DNA of 64,000 bases from Synchiropus splendidus (GCF_027744825.2 NC_071342.1:11427501-11491500); one strand, 5' to 3'; positions 37,889 to 51,479 are shown, numbered from the stretch's first letter. A program made the numbers and translations. Notes: a model not told the origin generated them from the sequence alone.

Positions 37889-40800
37889 AATGCATGCACC
37901 CACACACACTTAGAGGGCTAACAATGTGTGCACACAGCCCTGTTTGTGCCTAACTGTGTCCCACACACACACCTTCACATCACCTCTGGCAGCCCTGACC
38001 CTATACCAAATACCCAGGCCCCCCCTGTATCCAAGGTGACCAAATGAGGGCCCCAGCTATTGCCTAGCAACGAAGGAACAATGAGCTCCAAGGAGACGGA
38101 ATGGTTTGAGCAAAAGGGCAGGCAATTCTCTGGAGATAGAGGGAGGGATGGAGGGATGGAAGTGGAGGGGACGAGGGGTGATGGGAATGATGTTAGGACA
38201 CATCTTTAACTGTGTCACAAAGAGAGTGCCTGCCTGGGAAACAAGAGCATACTTCTGTAGCCCGCTGATCAGGTCTGTTAACTTCGTAGCACTCAATTTG
38301 GCTGACTTGAGTGACTTCATAAAAATCCAAATCAAGAAACCGCACAACCAGATAACAGACTGGAGGAGACGGTTCATGAGTCAGGAAGAGGAAATGACAA
38401 AAGCTCAACCCGCTCTCATGTTGCAAAGTGAGCCGTCTTACATCGGAAGCCTCTTGAATGACAGAATTACACATCATTTTGCACACAAAACACACGCACG
38501 TTCATCTCAAGTTTAAACTACTTTAACGGGGAGTAAACCCTCGATGAGTTTTCCTTCTCCTCTGCTTTTTATATCTAAAAACACAGGTGTAAAGGTGATT
38601 GATGGTGAAATTGCCTAAGGGCCAAACACAGTAACGCTGCCAATTCAGTCTCCATAGAAACTATTGCCAACTCTACTATAAAAAGAAAAAGAACAGAGTC
38701 AATAGGAAAACCCGCCCAGGTAGCTGGCGCAGGTTCCGACGACTTCACCAAGGTATTTATTATAAATCTATCTATGAGAAGACCGCCGACATTATTGACT
38801 GAAACAACATCCAGCCTGAGAAGCTACTCAAAAATGAAGTCGTTCATAAAACTGACACGTTGGCTTCAAAGCCAAGACATCTGACCACTACAATTTTACT
38901 CGAATTTCATGAAGTGGAGGTGGCCACATCACTCGCGCTTCACAACTACTTTTAACATAGACATCAACTAGACAAAGTGTGCAGGAAATGGCACTTTCAC
39001 TTATCGTCACCAGGTCACATCCCTGCCTCCTGGTGAGCCGTAAAACAAGGAGACTAGGTGACAGCCTCACCTCTGGATTCTGAGCTTTGGCTGCTGACTG
39101 AGCTCTATTTTACTGAGCAATAAAGGGGATGTCGCTGGAGGTACCTCAATTCACAGGAGTTTCAGGTACTACAAAGACTCATGTCCTTTTACTTTGGAAA
39201 AAAACAATATTTTTAAAAAACAAATCCGAAAGCTACAGATTCAGTCAGGCACGTGGCTGATGGCTGCGGGCTCAATAAAGGTGTCAGCAGGAGGGGCCAA
39301 TAATGGTGTGTGGCTGGGCGTTCAGGATTAAAACCCACACACATGCCCAACAAGATGGATATGCAAAAGACACACGGGCATGTTGGGTAAAATAGCTCTG
39401 GAAGATTTAAAAGGGGGCGGCTGGAGGGGGGATTTAGGGAGTACATTTTGGGCTTGGTTAAATTAAAAAGCATCTGACTGTTCAAATACCTCCCAGTTAC
39501 TTTTACTCGCTCCCTGGATACGACTTAGTAACACGGCATATTTATGAGATGTTGACTCTCGCAGTGCAAGCAAAATGTTGCTGACTTTCCTCCATTGTTG
39601 TCGCTGATAACATTTATTTAAGTTCCTGGGTCGTAAATATCAAAATGGTTTCAGTCTGAACCAAGTCGTGGCTCATCCAGATCGCCATTATTAGTGTTTT
39701 GAGTTCATGGGAACGACCCTCACCACAGACGATAACTCCAGCAGTCTCTTTTTTTAAAGGGGAATCCAAGACAAACACTGCACAGAAAAGGAAGAGGGCG
39801 ACCAAGACAAACCAATAATTTGCAAAGGTTGTAGAAAGGACAAAAGAAACAACATCATTGTGCACCACGTCCAGGCGCTTTGAAGTCTGCAATCTAATAC
39901 GTGACGCTCAACACAGACAGATCACCCACAATGAGACACTAAATTTGATCAAACCATAAATTTGATTTTAAAAAATACTTCTGGGTATAGATCAGGTTCC
40001 AGAGGTTGCCTCCTTAATGTGCAAATATTTTGTGTTCGCAGCTCTGTAAAAAGCCATTTCAGGGACAAACATGCATGATTGTGAGCTATAATTCAACTCG
40101 CCTTTCCTCGGCAGTGTTGACCTACTGCTCTCATTTTCCATGAGAAACAATCTTGTGAGCGAATATACCGTCTACCAACAAAACCCCCTCCAGCAACCAG
40201 CTTGATCTCCACACGAAAGTTCCTGCGAGCTCATTACCGTAGCCCGAGGCGCATATAGGCCTCCAGTCCCACAGACCCTTTATAAGTCTGAGGATGTAGA
40301 AATCTCCCCCAGAAGAGAGAGGGAGGGAGGAATGAAAGAAATCTGCCATCCAGGCAGCCAGGTGTTACAGATACTGATAAGAGCGAGGGAGGAAGTAATA
40401 TGAAGAGGAATGAAGGCGAAAGCGATAAGGACACCAGGACAAGTTAGTTGACAGAGAGGAAATGGGGTACGGTTAAAGGGCTATGTGCATTGATGTAAAA
40501 GAGAGAGGGAGCTTTCCACTCCTATCTATGTGTGGTGTTTCATCCTGGGTAAAGGCCCCTCTGTCACCCAGGTCTTCCTCAGCTTTGAAGTGATAATGGG
40601 ACTTTTGGGCAGCAGGTGCCTCGGGCTCCATCTCTGCCCATGAGAACGGCTACGTGGACGAGGACCTTTTTTCAAGTCCAAAAATGAAGTAACTCTTTCT
40701 TCTTTCTCAGCCCTGTCATCTCCATTTTCTATATCATCACACTGTTCATTGTCTACTGACCAAAGTCTGTCAGTTGCTTTCGCTGCATGCGTTCTGCCGT

Positions 40801-43800
40801 CGTTTACTTAATTCAACGATAATAGAAAAGAGTGAGCCATTGAAATGGGCCGTGAACAAAAGCGACATTTACATATACATTGAGTATGGAGTCCTTGGTA
40901 CATTAGGATTACACACCGACATCAAACTCGATAATCATCCTTAGAGGATTTAACATACTTTATTACTGTGACAATAGCACCAAGCTACTCCAGAGAAGAA
41001 GCACAGCAGCAGATGAACAGGTTGTTGGTGTTATGAGAACCAGCAGCTCTAGTCTTTCATGAAGGGGCACTACGGTTCTTCAGTCATCAAAGCTCACAAA
41101 CTCATAGAGCAGCTGTGCATCAAAACAAATGTAATGTCTGCATTCATACCCGTCTGCCTCCAAAAGCTGTTAGATGGTAAGAACGATAAGAACTTGAAAA
41201 ATGTCTGCTGCCATTGAAAAAACAAAAGAGACTGGAAGTACTTTGATAGTTTAAGCTCTTTCCATGTGGGCTTTTGCACATTCGATTTATTTCAATAGTT
41301 AATAAAGCTGCCATTGAAGTCACAAGTACTTCCTTCAAATCTCGCCAACTCAAGTAAGGAGCACCAGAAAAAGCACATTGCTCCAAAAAGACAAACACAT
41401 TTTTTCTCGCTTGCCCAACCTTGATTACAGACTATTCAGTTTGAATACTTTTTGTGGATGGGATGGCACAACAGACCAAGAATAACAGCTACAAACACGT
41501 ACTGGAGATGGTACTAATGTGTTTCTGGGAGCCTTGTTTGGGCGGGGTAGGTGTCGGTGCATGTGCGTCGTGGTAACAGCAGGAATCCGATTCAATTCCA
41601 TCCCCCAGTCATTTCCTGCTTTACTGTAGAAAGACAGATTGGAAGACACCCCACATGCAAAGCAACGTACCATATCTGACGAAATATCAGAAAGAAGGTG
41701 CAGAATATACACACCTTTACTCTGAGGGAATGAGATCACAGCATCATGTGGCGACGCCAGCAGGACTGTTTTTAAAAAGCGCCAGTATTGAAAACTGTTA
41801 TGAATTTAGATTGGAATTTCCTTTTTTCCCCCCTTTGTGCTTTGCTCAGTGGCTCTGCACAATGTCTTTTATAACTGTGGGCAGTTCGCTTACCTACGCA
41901 GGCAACTGCCTCTTGTGTGCCTGAGGAAGACGCATAGCTGGGGTGAGAGCCCAAAGAAAAGAGGCTGAGAAAATCAATCCAGAGCTTTTTAAAACGCCAG
42001 TTTGCATTTAATAATAACATTATATTGAACAACTACTTATAGTTGCTGTACACATGCCTTTCAATATTTGAAGCAAAAATTGAGAGATGTTTGTAATTGT
42101 GAGAGAGAAAAAAAAAATCTGTAATGTTTGGTTTAACTTCACTGTGACACCAAAGAGCCCGTCATGAACTTGATGCAACAATAGAGCCAATGCACAGAAC
42201 ACTGCCCTCATGGATTAAATAATTTATCAATGTAGGTCTGATGTTACATGGCAGTGATTTATCTCCTAAACCAAAACAGTTTCAAGTTCAGCTTCTGTAT
42301 GGCAGAGTCTCCAGAGCCTGTGGCTTTCAGGGTGCGTAAAGCATCCAGTCCAAAGAACGAACCTGCTCACCACAGACAGTCTGGAGACGAACACAGGGAC
42401 CGACAAGTAGCCAAGGGTTAGAGAAAGGAGTTCAACCAAAGATTCTGCTTCCAGGGGATACAGGGATGTGTTTTAAACCCATAATTACACAGACAGACAA
42501 AACTAAAAATCCCTAAATCTCCTTCCACCCATTACACCACACTTTTCCCAGGCAATCGGATCAGATCTCCGATGCAAAATGTTGAGCTCTATTGAACTAC
42601 ACCAAGTTTTTTCTCCTGTGTGTGTTCCGCTCAGTAAGTCAGGGTAAACATTTGGAGTTAGAGCCCTTCCGAGCATTTCCTGTTCTGAGGTTACTACCAT
42701 ATTTTTGATGCTAATCTGAGTGTGTCATTTAGAACTTTTTCTTCTTTGTCCCTACACTCTTACGTGTTTGAATTAAAACAAAACGTACATTGTCTTTTCA
42801 AGAGCAGAATAAAGTTGAAGCGTCAATAAGAAATGGGGGACTCAAATTTCATTCAGGCGTCCCACATAAGGGAGCTTCATTTGAGTATGACAGAATACAG
42901 GCGAGGCTTTACTACAGATCTTTAAATCCAGGCCCCAACAGCTCATAACCAGAAATCAGACAGACACTTCCACGAGGCTCTGCCCACCACACCATCCACA
43001 TGACAAAAAGCACATAGAGCTGATCACAAATCCAGGTGAAAGTCAAAGACCAGGTGCGAAAAGTAACAGGAACACCGCTCGCAGGCGCTGCATTGCCTTT
43101 TTTTCCTCATTTCATATTGAACAAATCCTGTTTGAGGGTATCTGTATACACACACATCCACTTGATGATTCAAGTTTTTGTCTGTGTTTCAACATTCCAC
43201 ATGCCCCTGCCTGGTCATTCCAAGCCGCGCGCATCTGTGCGGGGACACAAGAGTTTTCTCCCAAGTGTGTGTCAGATCTAATCTGGACTACTCAAAGACA
43301 GCCGTCATGGAGACAAACTGTCAGCAGTGGCATAGATAGGAAGACGGTTCGGCTTCCTTCAGCAGCTCGGTGAGTGAAATCCCTACGTGTGTATACTCAT
43401 GACGGATCTAGACCACTCTGTGATGTCTTATTCATGCAGTATCAATTCATAATGGCCAGGCCAGTCCCCAGCGCTCAAGCACATGTGCAGACACATACAT
43501 ACAGTCACACCTCTCACGTATTGGCATTATTATGAGGTCATCTAGGAATGAATGTGGTGTGGCTTGCAAACTGTGCCGCCCTGTAATAAGAAAAGACGCA
43601 GAGCAGACACTGAATCTGCACACAACAGGACTGATGTCCCAGTGCTTTAAAGTGAATATTTAACTAGCCTCAAACCATCTGCTCCATTATTCATGAAGAA
43701 GGACACAGAGTTGTTAGTAAATATAAATAATAGCGTTCCCTTTCCTTCTCCTCAACACGCTGTCTTTGAGATCCCACTTCCTATAATGTCTTCCCTCTCT

Positions 43801-45539
43801 TTTCTCTTTTTTTCTTTCGCATTTGCATTTCTACATCCTGCATTTTATTTTGTTCTAAATACCCTGGTTTAACCTCAACTTTTCCACCTCGATGGTTTGG
43901 ACAGCGCTTCCCTCGCAGTCCAGCTTGAGTCACAAAATAAACCATAAAACGTACTTTACCAGCTGACAAGGACATGAGCAAGACATGTGGACACAGCCAA
44001 TCTGTTTGAATTGGCTGGTGGGAAGGGATTTTACTGCAAAAGTGCAGGTTCTTCTCACATAAAAGTACCTTTGTTACGTAATTTAAATAGCACCCAAGTT
44101 TCTTATTTGACGTCCTCTGACACAGACTCAAAGAAGAGCTGTTGCTTTCCAGGGTACTTTGAGAGCATTAAATGACACCTCCCCTTTTTTGTTAACCTCA
44201 GTAAAAAGTACTGAAAGTCAGTGAAATGATCGATGAATTAGTTCAATCACGAAACAAGTCCCTCCACTACGATTGGCAGCAGTAACACTCAAATAAAGAG
44301 GCGACCAACTAACTGTCCTTTGAGTGAGACTGATGCAGATCATTCATTCAAATGAGCACACTAACTTCTCTCAAACAGAAAGTCTACAGTGCACGTTCTC
44401 ACTCCCAAAGCCTTCACCATTGCACGTTGACACGTTAGGCTTTCAATGGCAACTTTGGTGGCACCGTGAATAAGGGGGAGAGTTACGGAAGTCGCTATAT
44501 ATACCAAGGGACATCCAGTGTCAGTTTGTGAAGAGAGCTTCCCATTGTCTCCCCTTGGAACTCTCTCAACGTAGAGGGCTTCCTTCAGCGCCAGGACACA
44601 AAAATCACTTGACCAGAGCTGCTATTTGATGAAAATGGGTGGTCAAAGTTGAGGTAAATCTAGTTGAAATTAAACAAAATTTACAGCATTTAATGATGAA
44701 AGTAAAGTCACTTCCTGGTGCTCCCTCTTTCAAACAGTGACTTTTTCTCCCTCAGAACTGCTGATCTCCAGGCATCACAGAATCAACAAACCCAGCAATC
44801 TCCAACACAGACAGAGAACGGGCAACTTTACATCAACTCTTTGTTAAAGCATCTCTTTTATCTCCAGTCGCAGCCATACAGTATAGAGATTGTTATCCCC
44901 TGAGTACGGCAGCCATCCACACATTAGCACACAGGGATGCAATTACAGTGTTGTGGTGCGTCTCACTGCATCTAATTAGTGTTATTTATATTTTCCCTTT
45001 CCCTCTTTGTGGTGTGTGTCTGTGCACTTTTGTCACCGCTGCTGTATTTCATAGTTAGTTCATGAGACAAATAGGTTCAAAGACATTTGCTTTTTCAGGA
45101 CAGAATTTTCTCAGGAAGTCCCGTAACCTCTGCCCCTTGACAGACATAAGGAAAACGGCGGCTTGCTTTATTGTCATACAGCATGACGGCAATGCTAGCA
45201 ATACCTCTACCCAGTGTTGCAGCCATCATTTCTTTGCGGCAGACAGCGGCGTGGAATAATCGAAACCCACAAACCACCCCTTTCACCTCCTCATCCAAGA
45301 ATCCTGAGCTCAAACCAGATGCCTCCCCCTGAGGCCAGCTATGAGACGAAGCCCCTCAACATTCACCTATCCCTCCTGCTCCCTCCAACCCATGGTCCTT
45401 CCTTCCTCTTGCTCTCCCACTGCGCAAGGCAGTAATTACAGACATGGATGAGCAGATTACAGATCTGAGGCGCGGTGGAAGTGGGACGAGGAGAAGTCAG
45501 AGGTGGTGAGCTGGGGGGCAACAGGTTGTTAACGCTGAT

Positions 45540-45780
45540 GAATGCCACTCTATTTTCGGTGTTATTGTCCAGTGATGTTCTTTGCTGCGCCGCTCACCTC
45601 TGCGATGCCTTGTCCTCGCTGCCATCCATCACAGACAGCTTTAACTAACTCTAACTATCTCTAATCTTCTCTAATCAATTCCAATTACCTCCACCCTGCC
45701 CCTCATGCATCAGGGGCTGCTATCTCTCGGGCATTAGAAGCGGCTGCAACGCGGGGGAGTGGATAATGAGGTACTTTGTC
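45540..45780. promoter_or_regulatory. candidate conserved non-coding element with degenerate CTAATC array
   Basis: Between about 45643 and 45690 the words CTAACT, CTAACTAT, CTAATC, CTAATCAATT and CCAATTACC follow one another at roughly 10-base spacing. They are flanked by GC-richer unique sequence with CATGCATCAGGGGCTGC. TAATC/TAATT words are homeodomain-type cores. The regulatory role is inferred. Confidence 0.25.
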
Positions 45781-46010
45781 AAAACAGAACAAAGTATGTT
45801 CCAACGGCGCTTCAGCTTTCTTCCTGTACGTGCATTTTATTGCAGTCCTAGTGGTCTGTTCAGTAGTGTGTGATGTGATGGACTTTCATTTCATTTTCAG
45901 GATTGGTGAGGAATGGGGTGACCCCATACAAGAGACTCGATTTGGGTGGTGTCCTGTACTTCTATGTGGATTTAAGACGGTTTTATAAAGCATGCCAGGC
46001 TTATTTATCT

Positions 46011-46085
46011 ACCTGGTAGTGTAGTAGGTAACATGCTGCGGTTTCACACATGCAGTGCGAGTTCAAATTTCAGTTAGGAATGTTG
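46011..46085 (+). repeat. weak tRNA-like segment, possible SINE head
   Basis: TGGTAGTGTAGTAGG resembles an A-box and GCGAGTTCAAATTTC a degenerate B-box about 35 bases later, followed by an AT-rich stretch. Stem pairing is poor, so it is not a functional tRNA. Confidence 0.3.
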
Positions 46086-46719
46086 TTTATTGATTTTATT
46101 ATAGGTAAAATGTACTTCTCATTGGGGGTATGCACTGCCTCAGTGCTTTTCTAGTGCAGTACTATGGAGCAAGAGTAATAAAATGCTTTTAGAAAAGTAA
46201 CAGCAAGCACTGCTGAAGCCACTCTTTCCAACAAGAGTCAAAATGACCTCCAAAGTCTTGTGAATCTCCTCAGCGCTCCAGCCCCACTTTCACCTACACC
46301 GAAGGAGTATGAGTTCTTAATACTAAGTCTTCAGCTTCTCCTCTTGCCAGACACATGCAGGGAGTAACAACAAATGTCTTCCTTTGGGAACTAAGAATCT
46401 TTAAATTCCATTAAAATTTGTTGGCAGGAGTGAGACGAGCTGTAACCTAACCGCGTCGGATGAGAACCAGAACCCACTATGTAGCCCAGACGCACCACTG
46501 AAGACTTTGAAATGCATTAACAAAAACCTTTGTCTTTTCCTGCTGTTCCTAATCTCCTCGTTTTAAAGAGCAAGTCTTCGGAAACTGAGGAAAATCTGCC
46601 CATCAATTGCAGACTTCATGAAGTTTTCACTGATGTGCATGGCTTCCTCAGGCAAAATACTGCAGTACGAGTGATCAAAGAGCCAATGTAAATCAATTAA
46701 GCAGTATTTGTAGGAACGT

Positions 46720-46960
46720 GGCAGAACTCATGGCCATCCATAATGGGCATGAACCTGGCTGATCAAGCTCAATCCTCCGGCTCTTGGCGGAGCACGTTCC
46801 TCTAATCATGCTTGTTCAAGGCCATCCGCCGCTCGGCCCTTTTCTGCTCTTTGTCTGGTCAATCTAGACAGACAACTCGGTGGCCGCTGTGAGCCAGCCA
46901 CTTTCAGTCTGGCACCTCAGAAGAAAACGACCCGGTGCCCTTAAGACCTGACTTGGCTAT
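46720..46960. promoter_or_regulatory. candidate conserved non-coding element near exon 4
   Basis: Unique, GC-richer block with GGCCATCCATAATGGGCATG, CTGATCAAGCTCAATCC, CTCTAATCATGCTTG and TCTGGTCAATCTAGACAG. It lies about 500 bases downstream of exon 4 on the transcript. The regulatory role is inferred. Confidence 0.22.
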
Positions 46961-47487
46961 AATGACGGGTGACATGGGGAGATAGTTACAAGGGCTCTAC
47001 AGATAGATTCAAGATGGTGTCAAACATCAAATGCATGAAGGGCAGAAGTGGTAAAACAAAGATCACAAGCCAAGAGAGCCTCGTTCGAATAGATGGGAGG
47101 GAAATTACTTTCACCATGTCCAACTGTTCCACTATTCCCAGAATCTCCAGATAGTTTTACTGGCAGGCAAAAATTGACACAGATTATAGCTAAATAAAAA
47201 ACCATGCTGCTGACAGTAAAAGAAGCAAAACATCGCCGTCTGAGTGAATTGTAAGCAAGAGAGTGTTTGGGAGCCTGGCAGTGTGTTCAGATGATCATTA
47301 AACAAATATTGTTCCAATGTCACACATTCTTCCCTCCAAATACGGATTGTTTTCATCTAATAAAATGGTTGGCGATCGCCACATGTCCATAAATCATACA
47401 TGAGTCGCAGAGTTGTTGAGTGGCTTTGTGGGTTCAGACAGCAAAACACAAGCAAAACGCAGAGTAAAACATGCTGATTGGACTTAC

Positions 47488-47559
47488 AGTCGAGACAGGG
47501 CTGGGTTCTTCTGAAACAGCAACTCCGGAAGCTGCTGCATTTGATTACGGTTCAGCCGT
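47488..47559 (-). CDS. slit1: slit1 exon 4: LRR of D1
   Basis: Seventy-two bases, residues 118-142, reading RLNRNQMQQLPELLFQKNPA then LSRL. The ELLFQ-NPALSRL stretch resembles SLIT1 more than SLIT2 or SLIT3. The acceptor is ctgcag|ACGGCTG and the donor is CGACT|gtaagt. It is followed by the very large intron 4. Confidence 0.97.
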
Positions 47560-48834
47560 CTGCAGCAGGGAAAACATATGATCAACTGGTGAGTTTGGAT
47601 GTGCGGGTCAACGCGAGTGCCCTTGAGTGAGCACGGTCGGAGTGATTTCTCTGCGCTGCCACAGAAAGGGCTTAGCCACAGGCTATTGTGTTTCAGCGTG
47701 CTCTGAACGCCACATAAATACTCCACCAAAAGTTCGGGGAATTAAAACGGCCGGTCAGAGACAGTGTTGTTATTTATCTCCGCCGAGTGGAATTAAAATG
47801 GTCCGCTGGGTTGAATTTATCCCTCTGCTGACGTTCCCAGAGTAACAGAATATCATCCTTTAAACAAGTGAATTACACCCACCAGTTAAATGAAAAGGAG
47901 CAGATCTAATCTGAGATAAATATTGATACAAGATGTTCCCAAATTAAACCCGAGGAAGCAGCGACAGGAAAGGCTGTTGGCAACAGATGCTGTGTAGAAC
48001 CTCCAACACTGATACACTTTATGCAAATTCCCCATTTTAGTTAATGAAGAACAGACTGTTGCTAATCTTTTGGAAACCACAACTCCCCCCTTAAATTGCC
48101 CAGCTGAAACACATGGAGCGGAATGCGCAGACCTGTTTCAAATCTCAGAGGCAGGTTTGCCATGAATTTGGACTCATAGACAGATCTTTGGACCTTTGCC
48201 ACACCCACAGGACTTTGTTAACTTGAAGGCTTGGTGTGTAATAGCCATTCATTATTGGGTATTGCTCCACTCACACTTGACTTTACCTGCTGGTGAGTAC
48301 TGGTGGGACACAACGCTTCAGTTGCACATTGGTTTGGCAGTGGAATATGTCTAGACGACTTTTGGGGTCACTTCATTGTGTATGAAGGGTAAGGACAGCA
48401 GGCCCTGGGTGTGAGTTTAGCACACTGAAATGTGGATTTTAGATCAGGACTGAATGGGTTAACCACGACACGATGTGGGTAGCAATACCAACATTCAAAT
48501 GAGCTGGTGAGGGTGCGGTTTACGGTGTTTGTCTGTACACTACTCTTGCTCGTTTGAAAGACGTTGATGATGTTTGGTGGTGTTCCACTGAAGCGGCGTG
48601 AGTAGAGGGCTGATGTCCATAACCCACAAATCCAACTGAGGGCATTTCTGTCAGGCAAATCTAATAAAAGAGCCCACACATCTGAGCAGAAGGAAGTGTG
48701 CGACACCTTTTATGACAGTTGCCTCCTGCTAGTCACATTATGCCTCACTCCACAGTGGTCAGTAAAATGGTGAGATTTTCATTTGCCGATCAAATTGAGA
48801 AATAAACCCAAGGAAAACCCTGGGTGGTACTTAC
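47560..48834 (-). other. slit1: slit1 intron 3
   Basis: A 1275-base intron; no repeat or gene is recognised. Confidence 0.9.
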
Positions 48835-48906
48835 AGTCGCTCCAACTCCTTCATGTCATCAAACGCTCCCCGCTCAATCACAGTAATCTGATTCTCCATC
48901 AGTTGC
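48835..48906 (-). CDS. slit1: slit1 exon 3: LRR of D1
   Basis: Seventy-two bases, residues 94-118, reading [20 protein letters not shown] then LERL. The DDMKE pattern is the SLIT1 form. The acceptor is taacag|GCAACTG and the donor is CGACT|gtaagt. Phase matches both neighbours. Confidence 0.97.
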
Positions 48907-50171
48907 CTGTTAACAACACAAAAGACAGATTTTAAAGTAGCCTGCATCGACTTTACCACATGTGCTGTAGTTCAAAAAAGGTCGCCATGAAAAGAGCTAG
49001 TTTGGTCAGCATGGTTTCAGTGTGTTTACCACCACTGGCTCGCACACACACACACACACCCATCACAGGGCAGTGGTGTGGACTGAGGGCACTCTGTGGG
49101 ATCTTGGCAAAAAAAAAAAAAAAGCCAGGATAGCAGCCAGGAAAGATTTTCTAGGTGGCTCGTGTGGGTTCTGGTGGGCTCTACTTGGGGGAGTCGAGAG
49201 GTAGCAAGGGGTCAAAGAGTATAAGGGGGAAAAGTGAAATGGCTTCTGAACGTAACACAATAATCACTCCGAAAGAGAGTAGCATGCTTCTAGTTTGACT
49301 GAGGACAATGAGCTCAGATGCATGAACATCTGAACACCTCTCAACCTTCAGTGCCAAAGCCAACCCCAAACGGGAGTCCTGAATAGTTTTGGACGTGTTA
49401 CAATAACACAGGGTCAGGAACGGAATAGCCCGCTGGATTGGGGAGAAACAAGACTTTGCCTTCATAAGATGTAAAACTGTTCTGTTCTGCAGACCTCCAC
49501 CTATGCCTCCTGTGGGCCCGCGCCGCGGCTCAGCAGTTTGGGCTTCCTCCCCGTTGAATATAAATGCTAATCACTGCTCACACTCCATAAACACACGGAG
49601 AAAAGTGTGATTCTCCGATTTGTTTCTCATGAATTTAAATGGGAAAAGTACAACATTTCACTTGAAAACTTTAATGTGGGTTGCCTTCCTGTCAACTCCC
49701 TCAAGCTATTGTCCTGTCCTCCGGGGTGCCTGCGTTTCCTCACACAAATACACGAACCGCTATGGTGACCAAACGGAGACAGACGAATGGAAGTAAATCA
49801 GCTGTGTTGATTTAAGGCTGACAGGATAGATGGCAGTTGACTGTGAGGATAACCCACTGCTCTGTTTTGTTTCAGTGTGCTCCTCAGCTGGACGGGGGCC
49901 GGGGGCAGAAGGTGTGAGGGGAAGCAAACATTTCAATCATAAATCAATCATCAATTACATTACAGGATTCATGATACTTACATTTCCACGTTGTGGAATG
50001 TAAAAGGACAATGTTTTGAATGAGAATTCATCAAACAAATGGTCCATGTTTCAGTTATGTGAGAGCAGAATTAAGATTCATTTAATCCTCTGAACATGAC
50101 TTGAAACTGTAAACCATTTTTTAGAGGCTGCATCATTGTTGCAGTACATAATGGTACTATGTGTGTATATA

Positions 50172-50259
<88 letters not shown>

Positions 50260-50794
50260 TATAGATATATATATATAGATATATATATATAGATATATAT
50301 TATGTACTGAAACAATGCATCTAGACCAAAGGCTGAGATGTCTTCTGCAGCTGAAAGCTTGTATGTTTGGTAAATGCAACAATATTAATGACACTGATGA
50401 GTCAACACAAACTTGATTGTGTTCGAGGCAACTTGTGACAGTTGAGGTTTCACTGCAATGCTCATGAGTCAGAGGCTTTATCCTGATGTTCTGGCAGAGC
50501 TTGCAAACATGGAGGTATCACCAGGGCGATGTGTAGGAAGGGTGGGATGTGTGCATCCAGAGGATGATAAGTGATACTTCAGAGAGAATAAGGCACATCA
50601 CAAAAGAAGAAGCAGACGCGTAATGCACTCTGGAGTGGGACTTTAAAACGACTCTTTATGCTGGGTTTATGCTAATTTAAGCCTATTGTAAAAGATGATG
50701 TGAACAGTTGCCGATGAGTACACAGATCCGTACTGTCAGGAAATAACGCGTGCATGGAAACATAGACAACTTTTCAGAGACGGGAGACACTTAC
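48907..50794 (-). other. slit1: slit1 intron 2
   Basis: An 1888-base intron with a (CA)n tract (49043-49059), a 15-base A run (49109-49123) and a long compound CT/AT/GATA microsatellite (50162-50301). Otherwise nothing is recognised. Confidence 0.9.
50162..50301. repeat. compound (CT)n-(AT)n-(ATAG)n microsatellite
   Basis: (CT)19 at about 50176-50213 runs directly into (AT)n to about 50257, then into AT tracts interrupted by ATAGAT units to 50301. Confidence 0.97.
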
Positions 50795-50866
50795 AATACT
50801 CTGAGATACTTCAGTCCTGCAAAGTCACTTTTGGTGATGCGTGTGAGGTTGTTTCCATTCAGCTCC
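50795..50866 (-). CDS. slit1: slit1 exon 2: LRR of D1
   Basis: Seventy-two bases, residues 70-94, reading [20 protein letters not shown] and then LRVL. This is the first full LRR of D1, matching the SLIT1 and SLIT2 consensus closely. The acceptor is cag|GGAGCTG and the donor is GTATT|gtaagt. The codon is split after its second base at both ends, so the exon is symmetric. Confidence 0.97.
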
Positions 50867-51479
50867 CTGCGAAAAAGGAGAAAAACACTGAATAAGCTTC
50901 TGAATCGATCATCAGGCAAGTGTTAATAAATAGTACTAGGCGGAAGTACTCAGTAAGGATCAGTCCGTACTTCCGTCCAGTTAAAATGGCCCATTTTAAA
51001 GGTGTAATTAAAATGTAAGGCACATTCAAGCTGTCTGTTTGTCCTTTCTTCCAACCATCACCCATCAATACCAACAACCCCCCTCCCTCCCGACAATGTC
51101 ATTCTACTATTGCCGGGGATTAGTGGGAGCCAGCGGAGGGGATTTGGGAGAACCACAAGGCCAGAAAGCTAAGTGGTGTGGATATAATAGGCGCAGGCTC
51201 CCCGCTGTGTGGCTGACCACTGCTCCAACACCAGGTTAACTTAAGGAAGACCGCTACCGCTTGTAAAGCCGCTTTTCAGAAGTGACCGGCAGATTTCAAT
51301 CATTCGACAGATAAACCAAAAATCTCCAAAAACAACACTCTGTGCGCAACTCTTTTCAAAAGTGCAACCCGCTGCAATTCAACAGCAAAAAAGGAGCGCT
51401 CTCTTTCCTCTCTGGTTTAATGATGACTCCAGGGATCACAGCACTATGCAGCACTAAAAGAATAGTCATTATAGACAGA

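Larger units (their letters stand above)
18858..47487 (-). other. slit1: slit1 intron 4 (28.6 kb)
   Basis: The largest intron, almost half the window. No coding exon, host gene or miRNA was recognised on either strand; the open frames are short and without family resemblance. It holds microsatellites (24331-24417, 33645-33669, 35348-35482, 37862-37888), one ancient interspersed repeat (30070-30210), a weak tRNA-like segment (46011-46085) and several regulatory-looking unique blocks (20380-20960, 22440-23060, 24660-25200, 33840-34260, 45540-45780, 46720-46960). The remainder is ordinary AT-rich intronic DNA. Confidence 0.85.

Noticed and set aside
46755..46785. Minus-strand TTGAGCTTGATC, similar to the start of miR-218, which is hosted in introns of SLIT2 and SLIT3.
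   Set aside because: It differs inside the seed, the rest does not match, no clear hairpin is visible, and it is in intron 4, not the intron that hosts mir-218 in the paralogues.
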